The position numbers and the translations under genes are program-made. A stretch of DNA of 6,184 bases from QQUD01 sp039029915 (GTDB lineage Bacteria > Chloroflexota > Anaerolineae > Promineifilales > Promineifilaceae). Below, one piece after another: positions 3,812 through 6,184 of the stretch (positions are counted from its first letter, which is position 1; each line of letters begins with the position of its first letter). A model generated the notes under the pieces. It worked only from the letters and a program-made list of their open reading frames with translations, searched no databases and was not told where the DNA came from. The stretch covers positions 1 to 6,184 of the forward strand of contig JBCCFD010000466.1 in NCBI GenBank assembly GCA_039029915.1, in the 5' to 3' direction.

Positions 3812-5856
3812 AATCAACCATTAATCCCCCAATTGCTAAAAAGAAGCCCCACCTGTTAGAAATCCACAATCATCAACGAGTGGATAACTATCATTGGCTT
3901 CGCGATCGAGAAAGTGAGGCCGTGCTGGCCCATCTTCGCGCTGAAAATAAATACGCGGAACTAAAGACAACCCATTTAGAAGCGCTCAGGACGCAAATCT
4001 ATGAGGAAATGGTGGGGCGGATACAAGAAACGGACAGCTCCGTCCCGTTTCAAATTAAAAATTATTTTTACTATACGCGAACAGAAGAGGGTAAACAGTA
4101 CCCCATTCACTGTCGCAAACATGGCTCATTAGACGCCAATGAAACGATCATTCTTGACGAAAACGTGATGGCTGAGGGGCAACCCTACTTCAAAATTGGC
4201 ACCATAATCATAAGCCCAAATCAGGAATTGATGGCTTATGCTCAAGATACAGCTGGGGGAGAGGTTTATAATCTGATTGTTGAGAATCTAACAACTGGCG
4301 AAATTGTGGACCAGATTGCGAATGTGGCGCCAACCGTAGTCTGGGGAAACGATAATCAAACGCTTTTTTATACAGTTCAAAATGAGGCGTGGCGTGAATA
4401 TAAGGTGATGCGCCACACGCTAGGACAGGCTGCTGACTCTGATGTTGAACTGTTCCACGAGCCAGATGAGCTTTTTAGTGTGGACATTGATAAAACAAAC
4501 GATGATGCCTATCTCATTTTGGGGAGTTACAGCATTGAGTCGAGCGAAATCTATTATTTAGATGCCAATATGCCGGAGGGGGAGTTTGCCCTGTTCGCCA
4601 AAAGACGTCCCAAAATTGAGTATGATCTTGATCATCGGCACGGTGAATTTTTTATCAGAACCAACGAAGACGCCAGCAACTTTAAGCTGATGAAAACGGC
4701 CGTTTCCAACACCGATGCTTCTCAATGGCAAACGGTTATTCCACATAATCCCGACAAGCTGCTGCAGTACGCCCAGCTATTTGAAAATCATATGGCTGTC
4801 TTTGGCCGTGCTGATGGTTTGCGTTGCATCGACGTTTACGATTTCGATAGCGGGACAAATCACACCATTCGTTTCTCCGAAGATGTATTTGCTGTTTATG
4901 GTAGTGATAATCCCTCTCCCAAAACAAATAAGCTGCGCATTCGCTACACCTCGATGACTACCTCTGACACGATTTACGATTACGACATGGATAGCCGTGA
5001 ATTAGACTTCTTAAAAGCAGAGCCAGTTCTAGGCGGTTACAACAAAGATGATTATGTGACAGAACGGATTTTTGCCTCAGCCCGTGACGGTGCCCAAATT
5101 CCAATCTCCCTAGCTTACAAAAAAGGGTTTAAAAAAGATGGGTCACATGCCTGCTTGCTGTATGCGTATGGGTCGTACGGAGCGAGCATGGAGCCCGCCT
5201 TCAATCAAAAGATATTGAGCTTAGTTGATCGAGGACTTGTTTATGCGATTGCCCACATTCGTGGTGGCCAGGAGATGGGCCGCCACTGGTATGAAAATGG
5301 GAAGTTCTTACACAAGAAGAACACCTTTTTTGATTTTATTGATTCGGCTCGCTACTTGATTGACCAACAGTTTACGGTGTCTGAGAAGCTCGCCATCAAC
5401 GGCCGTTCCGCGGGTGGCTTACTCATGGGTGCCGTCACCACAATGGCGCCCACGCTCTTCGAGGTCGTGGTTGCTGGCGTCCCCTTTGTCGATGTCGTGA
5501 CCACCATGCTAGATGCTTCCATTCCGCTGACCGTAGGTGAGTATGAAGAGTGGGGCAACCCTAATGATGAAACCTACTATCACTACATGATGGATTACTC
5601 CCCTTACGACAATACGACTGCCCAAGCCTACCCCCACATTTTGATTACGGCTGGGTTAAACGACCCACGCGTGCAATATTGGGAGCCAGCCAAATGGACC
5701 GCTAAACTGCGAGAAGTTAAAACAAACGACAACAAGCTCCTTTTCAAGGTTCACATGGGGGCTGGTCACTTCAGCTCAAGCGGTCGCTACGATTATCTTA
5801 AGGATATTGCCTTTGAGTACGCCTTTATTCTGGATTGTCTTGGTCTGGCTGATTAG
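3808..5856 (+). CDS. ptrB: Oligopeptidase B (prolyl oligopeptidase family, S9A)
   Basis: A 682-residue cytoplasmic serine peptidase that cleaves short peptides after Arg or Lys; length is normal and there is no signal peptide. Residues 1 to about 70 contain the N-terminal segment (DNYHWLRDRE, 26-35). A seven-bladed beta-propeller follows to about 410, and the alpha/beta-hydrolase domain comprises the rest. The triad is S534 in GRSAGG (532-537), D619 in AGLNDPRV (615-622) and H654 in GAGHFSSSGRYD (651-662). YAYGSYG (452-458), IRGGQEMGRHWYENGK (484-499) and GEYEEWGNP (577-585) are diagnostic. E578 and E580 correspond to the acidic pair that binds the P1 basic side chain in E. coli oligopeptidase B. 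The start ATG 3808 overlaps the reductase stop (ATGA); an upstream in-frame ATG at 3772 would overlap by 40 bases and extend past the usual N-terminus. Its link to a sugar reductase is unexplained. Confidence 0.95.
   Translation: MKSTINPPIAKKKPHLLEIHNHQRVDNYHWLRDRESEAVLAHLRAENKYAELKTTHLEALRTQIYEEMVGRIQETDSSVPFQIKNYFYYTRTEEGKQYPIHCRKHGSLDANETIILDENVMAEGQPYFKIGTIIISPNQELMAYAQDTAGGEVYNLIVENLTTGEIVDQIANVAPTVVWGNDNQTLFYTVQNEAWREYKVMRHTLGQAADSDVELFHEPDELFSVDIDKTNDDAYLILGSYSIESSEIYYLDANMPEGEFALFAKRRPKIEYDLDHRHGEFFIRTNEDASNFKLMKTAVSNTDASQWQTVIPHNPDKLLQYAQLFENHMAVFGRADGLRCIDVYDFDSGTNHTIRFSEDVFAVYGSDNPSPKTNKLRIRYTSMTTSDTIYDYDMDSRELDFLKAEPVLGGYNKDDYVTERIFASARDGAQIPISLAYKKGFKKDGSHACLLYAYGSYGASMEPAFNQKILSLVDRGLVYAIAHIRGGQEMGRHWYENGKFLHKKNTFFDFIDSARYLIDQQFTVSEKLAINGRSAGGLLMGAVTTMAPTLFEVVVAGVPFVDVVTTMLDASIPLTVGEYEEWGNPNDETYYHYMMDYSPYDNTTAQAYPHILITAGLNDPRVQYWEPAKWTAKLREVKTNDNKLLFKVHMGAGHFSSSGRYDYLKDIAFEYAFILDCLGLAD
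4694..4705. repeat. Iterated palindrome AAACGGCCGTTT, copy 4
   Basis: Lies in the propeller part of ptrB, with ACG GCC GTT in frame (Thr-Ala-Val, residues 297-299). With its right flank it is identical over 16 bases (4694-4709) to the intergenic copy at 414-429. Confidence 0.75.
5399..5406. repeat. Iterated palindrome ACGGCCGT, copy 5
   Basis: Lies at the codons for the catalytic elbow of ptrB, read AAC GGC CGT (Asn-Gly-Arg, residues 531-533). The frame differs from the other ptrB copy. Here the conserved NGRS protein motif could by itself favour the sequence, so this copy is weaker evidence for DNA-level selection. Confidence 0.6.
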
Positions 5857-5870
5857 ATGAGAGAATGGAT

Positions 5871-5894
5871 AGCGTCGGGATTTATCCCGATGCT
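5871..5894. repeat. Hairpin between ptrB and the glycosyltransferase gene
   Basis: AGCGTCGGGA (5871-5880) and TCCCGATGCT (5885-5894) form a 10-pair stem with one G-T pair around a TTTA loop. It starts 14 bases after the ptrB stop and ends 12 bases before the glycosyltransferase ATG. No T-run follows, so it is not a standard intrinsic terminator. It could be a 3' stabiliser for ptrB mRNA, a translational control element on the next gene, or a dispersed palindromic repeat. Confidence 0.75.
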
Positions 5895-5906
5895 TGAAGC
5901 GCACCT

Positions 5907-6184
5907 ATGCCCAAAGCATCAATTATCATTCCGCATTTTAACGGCCGTCACCATCTTGAAGATTGCTTAGGGTCGCTAGCCCGGCAAACCGTCACCGACT
6001 TTGAGGTGATTCTGGCTGACAATGGCTCAACTGACGGCTCAAAAGCGTTTGTGGCTGAGTATTATCCAGACACCATCTTTTTAGAAATTGGTTACAACAG
6101 CGGCTTTACCGGTGCCTGCAATGCGGGGTATGAGGCATCCACAGGCGAAATCGCCATCCTCCTCAATAATGATACGGAAGTGGA
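5907..6184 (+). CDS. Family 2 glycosyltransferase, N-terminal part (cut by window edge)
   Basis: The 92 visible codons form the beginning of a GT-A fold family 2 glycosyltransferase, probably cytoplasmic and acting on a lipid-linked or cell-surface glycan precursor. The order is the first strand and turn ASIIIPHFNG (4-13), helix LEDCLGSLARQT (17-28), then FEVILADNGSTDGS (32-45) with the nucleotide-binding DNGSTDG. GYNSGFTGACNAG (62-74) follows, then LLNNDTEV (85-92), where D89 is the likely metal/nucleotide site in place of DXD. This pattern is typical of the rhamnosyltransferase-like WcaA/RfbN group, but the donor sugar cannot be told. An in-frame TGA lies four codons before ATG 5907, supporting that start, although no clear ribosome site precedes it. 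It follows ptrB by 50 bases on the same strand and may share its transcript. Its C-terminal domain is outside the window. Confidence 0.88.
   Translation, partial: MPKASIIIPHFNGRHHLEDCLGSLARQTVTDFEVILADNGSTDGSKAFVAEYYPDTIFLEIGYNSGFTGACNAGYEASTGEIAILLNNDTEV
5941..5948. repeat. Iterated palindrome ACGGCCGT, copy 6
   Basis: Lies in the glycosyltransferase gene, read AAC GGC CGT (Asn-Gly-Arg, residues 12-14), the same frame as the copy at 5399-5406. A Gly-Arg-type turn is common at this point in the family, so protein constraint may contribute. Confidence 0.6.

Overview
The window is ordinary bacterial chromosome with compact genes, Shine-Dalgarno sites, sigma-70-type promoters and a bacterial-type tRNA. 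Base composition looks close to half GC in the genes and more AT-rich at the left edge (estimated by eye). The gene mix, the short dispersed repeats and a strongly over-represented ACGGCCGT palindrome fit a Chloroflexota (Anaerolineae-like) genome or metagenome contig. That assignment is inference from general resemblance, not from a marker gene. No phage, plasmid, transposase, CRISPR or defence genes are visible.

Layout. 1-122: start of an unrecognised minus-strand gene that leaves the window. 123-485: a 363-base divergent intergenic region with a long imperfect hairpin and a 12-base palindrome. 486-1628: acyl-CoA dehydrogenase of the long-chain/isovaleryl type. 1658-1823: a self-contained tRNA-Thr(CGT) unit with its own extended -10 promoter and intrinsic terminator. 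1824-2136: non-coding DNA holding a diverged inverted pair of REP-like elements and, just before the next ribosome binding site, a heptamer tandem repeat. 2137-2793: uridine kinase. 2978-3811 and 3808-5856: a translationally coupled pair (ATGA overlap) encoding an RmlD-type sugar-nucleotide reductase and oligopeptidase B. 5871-5894: a hairpin in the short gap that follows. 5907-6184: the beginning of a family 2 glycosyltransferase cut by the window edge.

The genes do not form one pathway. The RmlD-like reductase and the glycosyltransferase could both serve cell-surface polysaccharide (deoxysugar supply and transfer), with oligopeptidase B inserted between them. The dehydrogenase (fatty or branched acyl-CoA oxidation), the tRNA and uridine kinase (pyrimidine salvage) are separate housekeeping units.

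I see no new multi-gene system. The most notable signal is at nucleotide level: ACGGCCGT occurs six times in 6.2 kb (about 0.1 expected by chance), three times as AAACGGCCGTTT, in two different reading frames and also outside genes. This looks like a highly iterated palindrome comparable in kind to cyanobacterial HIP1.
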